Assembly (NCBI GenBank): GCA_027858855.1
Contig: JAQIBV010000002.1
Coordinates: 1 to 64,000 of the forward strand
Direction of reading: 5' to 3'
Source: Spirochaetota bacterium
GTDB lineage: Bacteria > Spirochaetota > UBA4802 > JAFGJZ01
Length of the DNA: 64,000 bases
Positions 24,870-34,747 of this stretch are shown here, one piece after another. A program made the position numbers and the translations under genes. The first letter of the stretch is position 1. The number at the start of each line of letters is the position of its first letter. The notes beneath the pieces are model-generated. The model saw nothing but the letters and a program-made list of their open reading frames with translations, was not told the DNA's origin and did not search any database.

Positions 24870-26619
24870 TACTGCTATAAAATACACTATAACCAGAAAA
24901 ATCATAACAGCTTTCACCGTCCTGATACTCTGTTTTGTTATATTTCTTCTCTTCATTTTTCATGGACTTGTAAAAGAAGCACATGTGAGTATCGCTCTTG
25001 AAGAGATGCGTGATAAAACAAAGTTTGTTGAAAACTTCCTCAAGGCGAAATACGGAACCTATAATCTAAGTAGTGAAAAGCTTAAAAATGATATAAACGA
25101 AATCGGCGAAATAACTGGTCTTCGTGTAACCTTTATTGCCCACGATGGTGTTGTGCTTGCCGACTCTGAAATAGAAGCACCTGAAGAGATGGACAACCAT
25201 AAATACCGAGTTGAAATTATGGACGCGAGGAAGAATGGCAGTGGTCACTCAATGCGCTATAGCCACTCCATTCGCACAGACCTGTTTTATTATGCTCAAA
25301 AGTATGATGCATATTTTCTGCGCATGGCAAAACCTCTAATCGAGATGCGAACACATCTGATACGAATACGACAAACTATGCTCTATACCGGTGCACTTGT
25401 TCTTATTATATCTGTGTTGATCGTATTCTATATTGTATCGTCCATTACCCGCCCGATAAATCAAACAATTGAATTCGCCTCACAATTCGCATCCGGAAAT
25501 TTCACTAAACGAATAACCAATTACAGCAATAGTGAAATTGGAATGATTCAGCGCTCTTTAAACAACATGGCCGATGAGCTTGTAGAGAAGATGAATCTTC
25601 AAATTTTCGAACAAAACAGGCTTAAAATTACAATCGAAAGTATTGCAGATGGAATTGCAGTTATTAATAATGAAAAAAAGATTATAATTGTAAACAAAGC
25701 CTTTTACTCATGTATTAATCTTTCTCGTATTTCGGCTACGGGCCTTCTATATTTTGAGGTTATACGCAACCGTACTCTGAATATCCGAATTGAACAGGCT
25801 CTGTTGCATGGAAAACCGGCTCACTTTGAAGAGGAGTTCATCAATGGACGTATTTACGATGTCAACATCAACCCAATAAGCGAAGAGAAAACACTTCAAG
25901 GTGTTCTTATTGTACTTCGAAATATTACAGAAAAGAAAAAAATTGAAAAGATTAAAACCGACCTTGTAAGCAACATGTCGCACGAACTCAAGACCCCAAT
26001 CACTATAATCAAGGGATATCTTGAAACCATCGCTAATTCAATTGAAGAGCCCAGGTTATGTTCAGGATTCATTCAAAAAGCTATTGAAAACGCTGATCGC
26101 CAGGCGGCAATTATTAATGACATTATCAAGCTGAACATGATAGAGACCTCGAATGAATTCATAAATGAAAAGGTTTGTATTGATGATCTGCTGGATGGAT
26201 GTATCAGTATCCTAGAGCACAAGGCGGAAGAAAAAAAAGTAAACTTACGGCCTTCATTAAACTCCGGCAAAACAAGTGTTGTCTGTAACAAATTTTTAGC
26301 CGAAGAGATATTCTTCAACCTTATAGACAATGCAATCAACTACAACCGCATTGATGGAGAAGTTCGTATCGATAGCTATGTTGACGAGAACCGACAGCTT
26401 AAGATCAGCATAACAGACTCCGGAGTAGGGATTCCTCCCGATTCGATTGATCGTATATTTGAGCGCTTTTATCGGGTCGACAAGAGTCGTTCACGTGAAA
26501 CAGGCGGAACAGGGCTTGGACTATCAATTGTTAAGCATGCTGTTTCTTTGTTGGGCTGGAAAATAAAAGTACGCTCTGATGAGAAGGGCACGGCATTCAC
26601 AGTAATTGTCTACGTCTGA
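24853..26619 (+). CDS. phoR: PhoR-like sensor histidine kinase
   Basis: This 588-residue kinase has transmembrane helices at about 15-40 and 175-200, a periplasmic sensor of about 135 residues, a HAMP domain (about 198-250), a PAS domain (about 255-360) and the kinase core. HisKA has NMSHELKTPITIIKG with phosphoacceptor His377; the ATPase has NLIDNAINYN (N-box), DSGVGIPPD (G1) and GGTGLGLSIVK (G2). E. coli PhoR has no large periplasmic domain, whereas this protein resembles the Gram-positive PhoR layout. It overlaps the regulator gene, so the pair form one two-component system. Confidence 0.9.
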   Translation: MDLKNNTAIKYTITRKIITAFTVLILCFVIFLLFIFHGLVKEAHVSIALEEMRDKTKFVENFLKAKYGTYNLSSEKLKNDINEIGEITGLRVTFIAHDGVVLADSEIEAPEEMDNHKYRVEIMDARKNGSGHSMRYSHSIRTDLFYYAQKYDAYFLRMAKPLIEMRTHLIRIRQTMLYTGALVLIISVLIVFYIVSSITRPINQTIEFASQFASGNFTKRITNYSNSEIGMIQRSLNNMADELVEKMNLQIFEQNRLKITIESIADGIAVINNEKKIIIVNKAFYSCINLSRISATGLLYFEVIRNRTLNIRIEQALLHGKPAHFEEEFINGRIYDVNINPISEEKTLQGVLIVLRNITEKKKIEKIKTDLVSNMSHELKTPITIIKGYLETIANSIEEPRLCSGFIQKAIENADRQAAIINDIIKLNMIETSNEFINEKVCIDDLLDGCISILEHKAEEKKVNLRPSLNSGKTSVVCNKFLAEEIFFNLIDNAINYNRIDGEVRIDSYVDENRQLKISITDSGVGIPPDSIDRIFERFYRVDKSRSRETGGTGLGLSIVKHAVSLLGWKIKVRSDEKGTAFTVIVYV

Positions 26620-26652
26620 AGCAACTTTTATTAGTTAATTACGATGTTGCAA

Positions 26653-26698
26653 GTTATATATGTGGGCTATGACACCTGTAATAGTCCACATATATAAC
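26653..26698. other. Long hairpin between convergent phoR and STAS genes
   Basis: The arms GTTATATATGTGGGCTAT (26653-26670) and ATAGTCCACATATATAAC (26681-26698) pair over 18 bp with one G-T wobble, leaving a 10-base loop. It begins 33 bases after the phoR stop and lies between two convergent genes, the position of a bidirectional terminator, but no U-tract follows on either strand. Confidence 0.65.
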
Positions 26699-26759
26699 AC
26701 GACACTCCACTTTTAGATGCTGTATCGCAAAAGGTTACTAAACAAAACCTAAAAACCAG

Positions 26760-27077
26760 CTAAACCAGGTTAAAGTCACGATCAAGGTTTGTTGCGCGAA
26801 GAATGTTCATTACTGACGGCTGTATATTGCCAAGATAGAGCCTTAAATTTTTTCGCGAAGCAATAAGATGCAGTCGCACCAAAAGGCCAATGCCCGCCGA
26901 GTTTATGAAGGGTACTGACTCACAATTAAGATAAAGCTCTTTAATATCATCAACTGAATAGTCGATAAGTTCGGCGAAACTCTTTTCCAATGAATCAGAA
27001 GATAATCTTTCGAATGAATCCCCTGCAAGCCGGATGAAAAGGTTACAATTTTCTGATTTTTCTTTTATAATTTCCAT
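26760..27077 (-). CDS. STAS-domain anti-sigma-factor-antagonist-like protein
   Basis: A single 105-residue STAS domain with the SpoIIAA/RsbV pattern: beta strand LFIRLAGD, central strand KELYLNCESVPFINSAGIGLLVRL with Ser residue in NSAGIG as the likely phosphorylation site, and C-terminal helix. Such proteins switch serine-kinase/sigma regulators or act within sensory assemblies. No RsbW-like kinase or sigma factor is nearby. It is divergent from the chemoreceptor, 149 bases away. It has AGGGGA upstream of its ATG. Confidence 0.85.
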   Translation of the reverse strand: MEIIKEKSENCNLFIRLAGDSFERLSSDSLEKSFAELIDYSVDDIKELYLNCESVPFINSAGIGLLVRLHLIASRKNLRLYLGNIQPSVMNILRATNLDRDFNLV

Positions 27078-27226
27078 ACAATCCCCTGCTTAAGTAAAGA
27101 TGTCAGTTGCCTCATTACGCTGATAAACAAAAAGGTTTATGTATTTCGAAAGACAACAATCGTTATATACTACCTGGATATTAAGAAAAATTAAGCTCTA
27201 TATTAAATTTTTGTTTGAGGTGCACC

Positions 27227-28948
27227 GTGGTAATTTCCTGCTGGAGACGATTTTCTATCAGAAAAAAGATCATTGTAACGTGTCTTACAGCCCTGTTCTT
27301 TTTTGTCGCAATTTTTCTGGGTTATTTTTTACCCTATTTCAAAAACTATGTCATTGACGGTCGCAAGGAGCATCTTCGCGAAATGACATCTTTAGCTGTT
27401 ACAACGTGCGACAATTATCACTATGAATATGACCTTGGTCGAATTTCGAAGGAAGAGGCCTTTAGTAAATCTTTGTATCATATCAACAAATACCGTTATG
27501 GCGAAGACGGGACTGAAACCTTCTTTGTAATTTCATCCAACGGAACAGGCCTGTCATTTCCCTATCGTGAAGACCTGGTTGGCCTAAACCTGCTGCATAT
27601 TTCTGATTCAGACGGATTAAAATATTACGAGTCGATTATTAAGCAAGCCAAAGAGAAGGGATCTGGGTATATCACCTACAAAACACAATACAAATCACAG
27701 ATATACATGGATGTTCCTTTGCTGGTTTACTTCACCTATTACGAACAGTTTGATATAATTATCGCAGGCGGAGCCTACCTGCACGATATTGATAAGGAGC
27801 TGTATCGGATTTATCTGGTTACAATAGCCATTACACTCACCCTCTCGCTTTTGGCGGCAGCAGTTTTGGGGCTTTTATCTGGAACCATATCGCGACCGAT
27901 TAAAACATTGGTACAGGGGATGGCTGATTGTGACCTTAACACAAGTCTACCGGTCGAAAGCAGCGATGAAATTGGACTGCTGGCAGATGAATTTAACACA
28001 TTCGTATCACAAATACGGGGAACAATAGTTATCGTAAAAAATGCGGTGGAAGTTCTTGCGATATCTTCAGAAGAGCTCTCTTCTATTTCAGACTCTTTTG
28101 CAGCAAAAGCTCTGGAACAGAGTGGCTGTTCTGACGAAATCACAAATACTATTGAGCATATCACCCATGACATGAAATCGATAACTGGGGAAATTGATTC
28201 AGAATTTGAAAAATTGACCTATCTTATAGACCGGATGGAACTTCTCTCTGAAATTATTAACTCTATGAATAGCACCTCTCAAGAAGCCCTGGTTCAGATT
28301 AAACAGGTAAACAATACCGCCGCAAACGGTAGTCGCTCGTTACAGCTGATGACCAGAAGTATTGATGGCATTGTAAACCGCTCAGGTGAACTTTTTCATA
28401 TTCTTGACATGATAAACGGCATCTCTGATCAGATTAACCTGCTGGCTCTTAATGCGGCCATTGAAGCTGCACGAGCCGGAGAGAGCGGAAACGGATTCGC
28501 TGTTGTTTCAGATGAGATATCAAAACTTGCCGACGAAACCTCACACAGCATTAAGATTATTGGTACCCTGATTACAGATAATGACCGAGAATTAAAAACC
28601 GGCTTTGAGCATATTACACAATCCGTTAAAACAATCAATACCGTAATTGAAGGAATCAACGACATCGGCACGACCATCGACAGGGTTGCTTCACAGGCTA
28701 TGGAACAGTTGGGAACCAAGGAAAGTGTAAAAGAGGGAATTAACGAGATACGGATAATGTCAGACAGCATTCGGATGCGAAGTAAGGTCCAGATGCTATC
28801 TGTGGATGAGATTCAGGCAATAGTTCACGAAATCACAGAAAGCACCGGGTCGATTACCGCCGGCTCTGAAGAGCTTTCGACAAATTCTAAAGAGGTATCA
28901 CAGATGGCAGAACATCTGCGCGAAACCATAATGAACTTCAAGGCATAA
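27227..28948 (+). CDS. Methyl-accepting chemotaxis protein with sCache sensor
   Basis: The 573-residue chemoreceptor has a transmembrane helix at about 10-33, a single Cache (sCache_2-like) periplasmic domain (about 40-190, with [27 protein letters not shown]), a second helix near 198-220, HAMP and a long coiled signalling domain with the conserved tip [23 protein letters not shown]. It should signal through CheA/CheW to the flagellar motor. The GTG at 27227 has TTGAGGTG six bases upstream and is preferred over a TTG at 27215, which is part of this site. The C-terminal helix ends without a CheR-binding pentapeptide. Confidence 0.92.
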   Translation: MVISCWRRFSIRKKIIVTCLTALFFFVAIFLGYFLPYFKNYVIDGRKEHLREMTSLAVTTCDNYHYEYDLGRISKEEAFSKSLYHINKYRYGEDGTETFFVISSNGTGLSFPYREDLVGLNLLHISDSDGLKYYESIIKQAKEKGSGYITYKTQYKSQIYMDVPLLVYFTYYEQFDIIIAGGAYLHDIDKELYRIYLVTIAITLTLSLLAAAVLGLLSGTISRPIKTLVQGMADCDLNTSLPVESSDEIGLLADEFNTFVSQIRGTIVIVKNAVEVLAISSEELSSISDSFAAKALEQSGCSDEITNTIEHITHDMKSITGEIDSEFEKLTYLIDRMELLSEIINSMNSTSQEALVQIKQVNNTAANGSRSLQLMTRSIDGIVNRSGELFHILDMINGISDQINLLALNAAIEAARAGESGNGFAVVSDEISKLADETSHSIKIIGTLITDNDRELKTGFEHITQSVKTINTVIEGINDIGTTIDRVASQAMEQLGTKESVKEGINEIRIMSDSIRMRSKVQMLSVDEIQAIVHEITESTGSITAGSEELSTNSKEVSQMAEHLRETIMNFKA

Positions 28949-29019
28949 TTCATTTCAAAAACGATATCTATACATTAAAAACTGGTAATCCAGGTATTAA
29001 CTTCATCTGAATGATAACA

Positions 29020-29505
29020 CTATTGTTCCTTTTGAGACTTACCCAGGACAAGCTGATAGGTCATAACCACTGTCACAAACAGGGCTGTTAAGGAGAAAAC
29101 AAACCCACCTGAATAAAAGGCTGCACTAAACATACCAAACCCTATCGCGAAAAAGGTGCAGACCACAAACAGAAAAAATCCGATTAGTATTTTAAACTGA
29201 ATTATTACAACGGGATTTTTATTTTTAATCCCCTCCCGTAAATCTTCAGGTTTAATAGAAAAATCTATACCAACTTCTTTTCCCCGTGTTTTAGAGATAT
29301 TCCTGCTCATGCTGAAATTACTACCTTCCATTTTGTCCGCCGCCCGGTCTGTATATGAACCTATTCCGGTGGGCATGGCCTTCCCCTTTGTTTCCCTTAC
29401 CACAGATCCAGTCAACTTCCCATAGTTTATTGAGTTGAAGATCGCCAGAATAAGAGATACAACAGCAACAGCTATAAAAAACCACATAATAATAAAATAT
29501 ATCAT
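29020..29505 (-). CDS. Hypothetical membrane protein
   Basis: A 161-residue protein with an N-terminal transmembrane helix (about 4-26), a soluble segment of about 75 residues containing basic and glycine-rich sequence (YTDRAADKMEGSNF), and two further membrane helices (about 100-120 and 128-150), so the soluble part and C-terminus should lie on defined sides of the inner membrane. I do not recognise the family. AAGGAGG lies six bases upstream of the ATG, an unusually strong ribosome site. It lies between the chemoreceptor and pstCA, with no clear partner. Confidence 0.6.
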   Translation of the reverse strand: MIYFIIMWFFIAVAVVSLILAIFNSINYGKLTGSVVRETKGKAMPTGIGSYTDRAADKMEGSNFSMSRNISKTRGKEVGIDFSIKPEDLREGIKNKNPVVIIQFKILIGFFLFVVCTFFAIGFGMFSAAFYSGGFVFSLTALFVTVVMTYQLVLGKSQKEQ

Positions 29506-29600
29506 AAGAACCTCCTTATGATATAATAATATATTTTAAGAGAAGGGGGCAATTATTTGTTGATACGGTTCTAAAAAAGGTTGTTTCGTGGTATAGAATT

Positions 29601-29624
29601 GCTTCTGAGCAGATGCTCAGAAGC
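29601..29624. terminator. Hairpin downstream of pstA
   Basis: GCTTCTGAGC and GCTCAGAAGC pair around AGAT. On the plus strand CTCTATTTTTCTTTT follows; on the minus strand, the direction of pstCA, only AATTCTAT follows. It lies 59 bases after the pstA stop. It probably ends pstCA transcription, although its T-rich side is on the opposite strand. Confidence 0.5.
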
Positions 29625-29682
29625 CTCTATTTTTCTTTTGAAGAGACAGTAAAACGACTGGCAGCCGACTTTCGGACGCACA

Positions 29683-30534
29683 TTAAAATTTTCGACGAAG
29701 ACGATAGCGAAGAATCAATCCGGTGGTGTTAAGCAGTAAAACCAGAAGTATTAAAACAATGGCGGTTCCATATTGCAGATGACGTGTCTCCTGAATATGA
29801 AGACCGGCTGTTGCCAGAACATAGATGTGATAAGGCAAAGACATAACTTCACTGTAAACAGATTTTGGAAGATCCGGAGCAAAGAAGGCTGCAGCCGTGA
29901 ACATAATTGGCGCAGTTTCACCGGCCGAACGCCCCAGTGAAAGCATAACACCGGTAAGAATTCCCGGAAGCGCGTTCGGCAATACTATACGATAGATAGT
30001 CTGCCATCTGGTTGCACCAAGCGATAAAGATGCTTCACGGTAAGTTGGGGGCACCGTTAGCAGCGCCTCTTCTGTAGAACGAATGATTATCGGAAGACTT
30101 AAAACCCCCAGAGTAAGAGAGCCGGCCAGAATTGATGTTCCAAAATCAAGGAAAATAACAAAAAGGCTAAGACCAAAAAGACCAAAGACTACTGATGGAA
30201 CACCAGCCAAATTATTGATTCCCAAACGAATAATTTTTACAACCCGCGGATTCTTTGCATATTCGTTTAAATAAACAGCGGTTATGATTCCAATAGGTAT
30301 CGATACGATAGCCGACCCCAGCATCAGAAAAAATGTTCCTACAATGGCAGGCATAATTCCACCACCACGCATCTGATTCTCGGGCATTTTTGTAAAAAAG
30401 TCAACGCTCAATGCAGAGAAGCCACTTTTTATAATGTATCCCAGCATAAAGATCAGAAAGAATATTATAGTAAAAGAGAAAACTTTAATCAGCGCAAATG
30501 CAATCAGCTCTATTATATCGGCTTTTCTTTTCAT
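29683..30534 (-). CDS. pstA: Phosphate ABC transporter permease PstA
   Basis: A 283-residue integral membrane permease with about six transmembrane helices and the ABC permease EAA-type loop (REASLSLGATRWQTIYRIVLPNALPGI). SAGETAPIMFTAAAF is highly characteristic of PstA. With PstC it forms the channel fed by PstS and energised by PstB. GGAGTG precedes the ATG, and 34 bases separate it from pstC upstream on the same strand. The permease genes are about 6 kb from pstB. Confidence 0.95.
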   Translation of the reverse strand: MKRKADIIELIAFALIKVFSFTIIFFLIFMLGYIIKSGFSALSVDFFTKMPENQMRGGGIMPAIVGTFFLMLGSAIVSIPIGIITAVYLNEYAKNPRVVKIIRLGINNLAGVPSVVFGLFGLSLFVIFLDFGTSILAGSLTLGVLSLPIIIRSTEEALLTVPPTYREASLSLGATRWQTIYRIVLPNALPGILTGVMLSLGRSAGETAPIMFTAAAFFAPDLPKSVYSEVMSLPYHIYVLATAGLHIQETRHLQYGTAIVLILLVLLLNTTGLILRYRLRRKF

Positions 30535-30568
30535 TTTTCACTCCAGGCAACTGAATAGTATTAACATT

Positions 30569-31456
30569 TCAGTTATGCTTAAATTTATATTTGTTAGAAA
30601 GATAGTCGGCTATCAGATTAAAAACAAAGGTTATACAAAACAGAAGAATACCTATTGCAAAAAGCGCATGGTAGTGCGAAGAGCCAACAGGTGTTTCAGC
30701 CATCTCGGCGGCAATGTTTGACGTTAAGGGACGCACCGGCGAGAAGATTGATGTGGGAATCATCGCCGCCCCTCCGGCTACCATTAAAACAACCATCGTC
30801 TCTCCTATAACTCGCGAAACTCCCAAAATTATCGCAGTCCAGATACCCGAAAGCGCAGCGGGTATGGTAACAAAAAATATTGTCTGAAAGCGATTTCCGC
30901 CCAGCGCATACGAAGCCTCTTTCAGAGAAACGGGGACGGAGGAGATTGCGTCTTCACTGATACTTGCGATTGTGGGTATTGCCATAAAACCCAACATTAA
31001 TGCAGCATTAAAGAGATTTAGCCCTGTATCGAGGTCAAACCAGCGCTGAAGAACGGGAGCTACTACAACCATACCGAAAAAACCGATAACAACCGAAGGG
31101 ATGGATGCAATTATCTCAACAACCGGTTTTATTATTTCGCGTACCGTTGGAGATGCCAACTCTGCCATGTAGACAGCAATAGCAATACTTAAAGGAACCG
31201 CAATAAAGGAGGCGATCAACGTAACACTAACCGATGCAATAATCAGAGGGAAGACACCAAAACGTTGATTCTCACTAGTTGGATACCACTCCATACCGAA
31301 GAAAAAGTCGGTAAAGCTTACCTTAGCGAATATTGGAAGTCCCTCTTTAAAAAGGAAAAGCATTATGAGAAAAAGTACAAGGAGACAACTGAGCCCGACG
31401 AAGAAAAAGAACTTTTCTATAAAATAATCGTATACAATGCTCTTATGGGTTTTCAT
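30569..31456 (-). CDS. pstC: Phosphate ABC transporter permease PstC
   Basis: A 295-residue permease with an N-terminal helix and five more membrane segments. PstC hallmarks are FFFGMEWYP in the first periplasmic loop, ASIPSVVIGFFGM, the EAA-type loop KEASYALGGNRFQTIFFVTIPAALSGI and SRVIGETMVVLMVAGG. It is the first gene of a pstC-pstA pair. A CAGG-type site precedes the ATG. It lies 245 bases from the end of copA, with a terminator between them. Confidence 0.95.
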   Translation of the reverse strand: MKTHKSIVYDYFIEKFFFFVGLSCLLVLFLIMLFLFKEGLPIFAKVSFTDFFFGMEWYPTSENQRFGVFPLIIASVSVTLIASFIAVPLSIAIAVYMAELASPTVREIIKPVVEIIASIPSVVIGFFGMVVVAPVLQRWFDLDTGLNLFNAALMLGFMAIPTIASISEDAISSVPVSLKEASYALGGNRFQTIFFVTIPAALSGIWTAIILGVSRVIGETMVVLMVAGGAAMIPTSIFSPVRPLTSNIAAEMAETPVGSSHYHALFAIGILLFCITFVFNLIADYLSNKYKFKHN

Positions 31457-31602
31457 TAATAACCTGCCGCAACAGAAATTGTGTAGATAAACCTACATAG
31501 AACTAATAAATGTATTTTGTTAATTTTTTATAAAGAAAAGATAAGTAAACTGTTGAAAAATCACGTTCTAAACCATTCTGAACCTAAATCACTCTTTTAT
31601 AT

Positions 31603-31645
31603 GTCTAAAAAACCGGTACACTTATCGCTGTACCGGTTTTTAGAC
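31603..31645 (-). terminator. Intrinsic terminator after copA
   Basis: GTCTAAAAAACCGGTACA (31603-31620) pairs with TGTACCGGTTTTTAGAC (31629-31645) except for one bulged A, with an eight-base loop. On the minus strand the second arm has six T residues, as in a terminator with its U-tract partly within the stem. It lies 55 bases after the copA stop. Confidence 0.65.
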
Positions 31646-31700
31646 ACTCATAGGTAAATCTGAAACTTATTTTGAAAGTTATGTAACCACAGCCTTCACG

Positions 31701-34151
31701 TTATTTGAACCGTCTTAAACGCAGGGCATTTGTTACCACAGAGACTGAGGACAATGACATTGCCCCCGCCGCGATCATCGGGTTAAGAAGCGGCCCTCCA
31801 AAAAGGAAAAGCAGACCTGCTGCAACAGGAATACCAAGCACATTATAACCAAAAGCCCAAAACAGATTCTGCTTAATGGTACGCATGGTGCGTCTGCTTA
31901 ACCGTATTGCAGTTGCCACATCACGAACATCGCCCCGAATCAGAACAATATCAGCCGACTCGATCGCGACATCAGTTCCCGATCCAATTGCAATACCAAC
32001 ATCAGCCCGCGCAAGAGCCGGGGCATCGTTTATACCATCGCCGACCATGGCCGTAACCTTCCCCTCTTTATGTAATTTTTCTAACGCTGCGGCCTTGTCC
32101 TGTGGCAACACCTCTGAAAGAACATTTTGAATGCCTGCCTGATGTGCTACAGCATTTGCGGTAGCACTGTTGTCACCGGTTATCATTATTACTTCTATTC
32201 CAAGGTCAATCAACTGTTTGACTGCCTCATGGCTGCCGGCTTTAATTGTATCTGCAACGGCAATAATTCCGCTTAAAATGTTATCCACTGCTATATATAC
32301 CGGTGTTTTCCCTAATTGAGCCAGACTGTCACCCTGCCCGGCAATTTCCGCTACTGGCAAATTACTGTCTTTCATAAATTTCATATTACCGAGTAGCACC
32401 TTTTTCCCGTTTATTAAAACTTCAATACCGTGTCCGGTAACGGCTTTAAAGTCCGTTGTCGGAAGAAGAGGAAGGTTAAGCCGGGCAGCTTCATTTACGA
32501 TGGCATCTCCAAGCGGATGTTCCGAGCCCTTCTCGGCTGAGGCTGCTATCTGAAGAAGTTCATTACGGTCGATGCCTGCTGTAACAACCACATCAGTTAC
32601 ACGGGGTTTGCCCTCGGTAATGGTTCCGGTCTTATCGAATACCACACTGGTGATCTTGTGGGCTATCTCGAGAGCCTCTCCTGATTTTATCAGAATTCCG
32701 TTTTCGGCACCCTTACCTGTTCCAACCATAATTGCGGTCGGAGTTGCAAGACCCAGGGCACAGGGACAGGCTATCAGCAGTACAGCAATAAAAATTGTAA
32801 GAGCAAAGGTGAACTGCTCACCTGATATCAACCATGCTAAAGAGGAAATCAAAGCAATTATAAACACCACCGGTACGAAATATCCCGATATTACATCACC
32901 AAGAAGAGCTACCGGCGCCTTTGCACCCTGAGCATCTTCAACAAGCCTGATAATCTGAGAAAGGGCTGTGTCGTCACCGACCTGTGTCGCACGAAAATGA
33001 ACACTTCCATTACCGTTGATTGTGGCCGCAAAAATTGTATCATCCGGATGACGTCCGACCGGTATACTTTCACCTGTCAGCATTGACTCATCAATGAATG
33101 TGCGCCCCTCAGTGATTATTCCGTCGACTGGAATTTTCTCGCCAGGTTTAACGATTATCTCATCACCAACCTCAACCTCTTCAACAGGTAGAATTACTTC
33201 GCGACCATCCTGGACGACAAGCGCAGTACGCGGAGCAAGCTTCATCAGATTTTTGATAGCCTGTGATGTTCGCCCCTTAGCTAACGACTCAAGTAGTTTA
33301 CCCAGCAGAACAAGCGTGATAATGACACCGGCTGTTTCAAAATAAAGATATTCTACCGCCCCGTGATCACCTCCAATAATACGACTGAATGAGAAAAGGC
33401 TGTATATAAAAGCCGCACTTGTACCCATTGCAACCAGAGAGTCCATGTTTGGAGATCGATGTATAATTGCTTTAGCGCCTACAATATAAAACCGGTATCC
33501 AGCGGCCAGCACCGGTATGGTTAAAAGCATCTGCAAAAGAGCATAAACCAGAGGATTGTTCATTGGACGAAAAAATTCAGGATAGGGAACAGAAATCATG
33601 GTTACCATAGGAACCATAGCCAGATAGAATAGCGGTATTGTAAACAGCGCCGAAACAACGAATTTAATTTTCAACACCTTAATGTCACGATCTTTCCGCT
33701 GCTGTTCACTGTCGGCACTGTTCCCAGCACTTTCAAGTGGAGTATAACCATTATCCAGAATCCGCTGCTTTATCTGTTTAAGGCGAACTAGTGAAGGATC
33801 ATACTCTATGGAGAGTCTTTCTGTGGCAAAATTGATACTTGCAACATTAACCCCATCCATCTGCAGAAGTGCACTTTCGATCGTTTTCGCACAAGATGTA
33901 CAGCTCATTCCCCCTATTGATATAGTGACCTTCCTGTCACCGCTTAACCTTTCGGATGAGTAACCCGCATCTGAAATTTTCTGCTCTATTTCAGAGAGAA
34001 TCGTTTCGTCATCTGGGGACTCTACACTGAGCCTCTCTGAAGCAAAATTAACTGAGCTATTCCTTACACCCTCTACAGACGCAACCGCCTTTTCAATACG
34101 CCCAGCACAGGCAGCGCAACTCATTCCTGATAATAAAAATGTATGTTTCAT
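31701..34151 (-). CDS. copA: Copper-exporting P1B-type ATPase CopA
   Basis: An 816-residue heavy-metal ATPase that pumps Cu(I) out of the cytoplasm. Two N-terminal metal-binding domains carry CAAC (Cys12/Cys15) and CTSC (Cys84/Cys87). TGES (359-362), the transmembrane CPC metal site (462-464), the phosphorylated Asp506 in DKTGT, SEHP and the hinge GDGINDAPA are all present. Asn and MSLSSVSVVTNALRL in the last membrane helices fit the Cu(I) class P1B-1. It overlaps csoR by four bases (ATGA), with GGAGG upstream, so the repressor and pump are co-expressed. Confidence 0.95.
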   Translation of the reverse strand: MKHTFLLSGMSCAACAGRIEKAVASVEGVRNSSVNFASERLSVESPDDETILSEIEQKISDAGYSSERLSGDRKVTISIGGMSCTSCAKTIESALLQMDGVNVASINFATERLSIEYDPSLVRLKQIKQRILDNGYTPLESAGNSADSEQQRKDRDIKVLKIKFVVSALFTIPLFYLAMVPMVTMISVPYPEFFRPMNNPLVYALLQMLLTIPVLAAGYRFYIVGAKAIIHRSPNMDSLVAMGTSAAFIYSLFSFSRIIGGDHGAVEYLYFETAGVIITLVLLGKLLESLAKGRTSQAIKNLMKLAPRTALVVQDGREVILPVEEVEVGDEIIVKPGEKIPVDGIITEGRTFIDESMLTGESIPVGRHPDDTIFAATINGNGSVHFRATQVGDDTALSQIIRLVEDAQGAKAPVALLGDVISGYFVPVVFIIALISSLAWLISGEQFTFALTIFIAVLLIACPCALGLATPTAIMVGTGKGAENGILIKSGEALEIAHKITSVVFDKTGTITEGKPRVTDVVVTAGIDRNELLQIAASAEKGSEHPLGDAIVNEAARLNLPLLPTTDFKAVTGHGIEVLINGKKVLLGNMKFMKDSNLPVAEIAGQGDSLAQLGKTPVYIAVDNILSGIIAVADTIKAGSHEAVKQLIDLGIEVIMITGDNSATANAVAHQAGIQNVLSEVLPQDKAAALEKLHKEGKVTAMVGDGINDAPALARADVGIAIGSGTDVAIESADIVLIRGDVRDVATAIRLSRRTMRTIKQNLFWAFGYNVLGIPVAAGLLFLFGGPLLNPMIAAGAMSLSSVSVVTNALRLRRFK

Positions 34152-34456
34152 TGTTTTGTCATCCTCCCTATTGTTTTCATCAATTCATCAACAACTTCTG
34201 TTTGCCCGGCACTCAACTGTTCCTTTACACAAGAATTGATATGTTTTTTTAAGAGCAGCAACCTTATACCATTCAACGCAGACATTACGGAGGTTACCTG
34301 GTTCAAAACTTCATCGCAATAGACATCATCACCAATCATTCTTCTTACGGCCTTTATCTGTCCTTCAATGCGGGAGAGTCTATGATCAAACTGTGATTTC
34401 AATTTTTCGGAATGGTGAGCCTTTCCAGATTCCGCCATGTTACTTTCATCAGACAT
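34148..34456 (-). CDS. csoR: CsoR-type copper-sensing repressor
   Basis: The 102-residue protein belongs to the CsoR/RcnR (DUF156) family of all-helical metal sensors. RLSRIEGQIKAVRRMI is the conserved N-terminal helix, and Cys47, His72 and Cys76 (YCDEVLNQV and KKHINSC) form the C-H-C Cu(I) site of CsoR; RcnR-type Ni/Co sensors have His-based ligands instead. Copper binding should release the operator and express copA, immediately downstream. AAAGGAG lies upstream of the ATG. Confidence 0.92.
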   Translation of the reverse strand: MSDESNMAESGKAHHSEKLKSQFDHRLSRIEGQIKAVRRMIGDDVYCDEVLNQVTSVMSALNGIRLLLLKKHINSCVKEQLSAGQTEVVDELMKTIGRMTKQ

Positions 34457-34470
34457 ACTATCTCCTTTAT

Positions 34471-34489
34471 GGTATACCCCTCTACCCTA
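34471..34489 (-). promoter_or_regulatory. Candidate CsoR operator
   Basis: GGTATACCCCTCTACCCTA lies 15 bases upstream of the csoR start, next to its ribosome site. It contains GGTATACC plus C-tracts like those of CsoR sites (TACCC and GGGTA blocks). The match is partial, so this is a tentative autoregulatory site. Confidence 0.35.
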
Positions 34490-34747
34490 TTTACTCTACT
34501 GTAAAGAGGCTTCTAAAAGCTCGATGTTACAGAATATATGAGCCAAAACTATCGTACTTTTCATTAAAAGTCCATAATAACTGATAGTGAGCCACTATTT
34601 TTACAGGTTGACAGATCAAACCTTATTACTGAAAATCTAACGAACTGGATTCAATCCGTTCCCATATGAAGAGTACCTGACTTTGCCCCTTAAACAGGTA
34701 ATCAAAAAAATGCAATACTTCAAAAATATTTTATGCAGGAGTTTTTT

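Noticed and set aside
29506-29682. Small plus-strand RNA ending at the hairpin 29601-29624
   Set aside because: The hairpin with T-rich tail is suggestive, but no convincing promoter was seen upstream.
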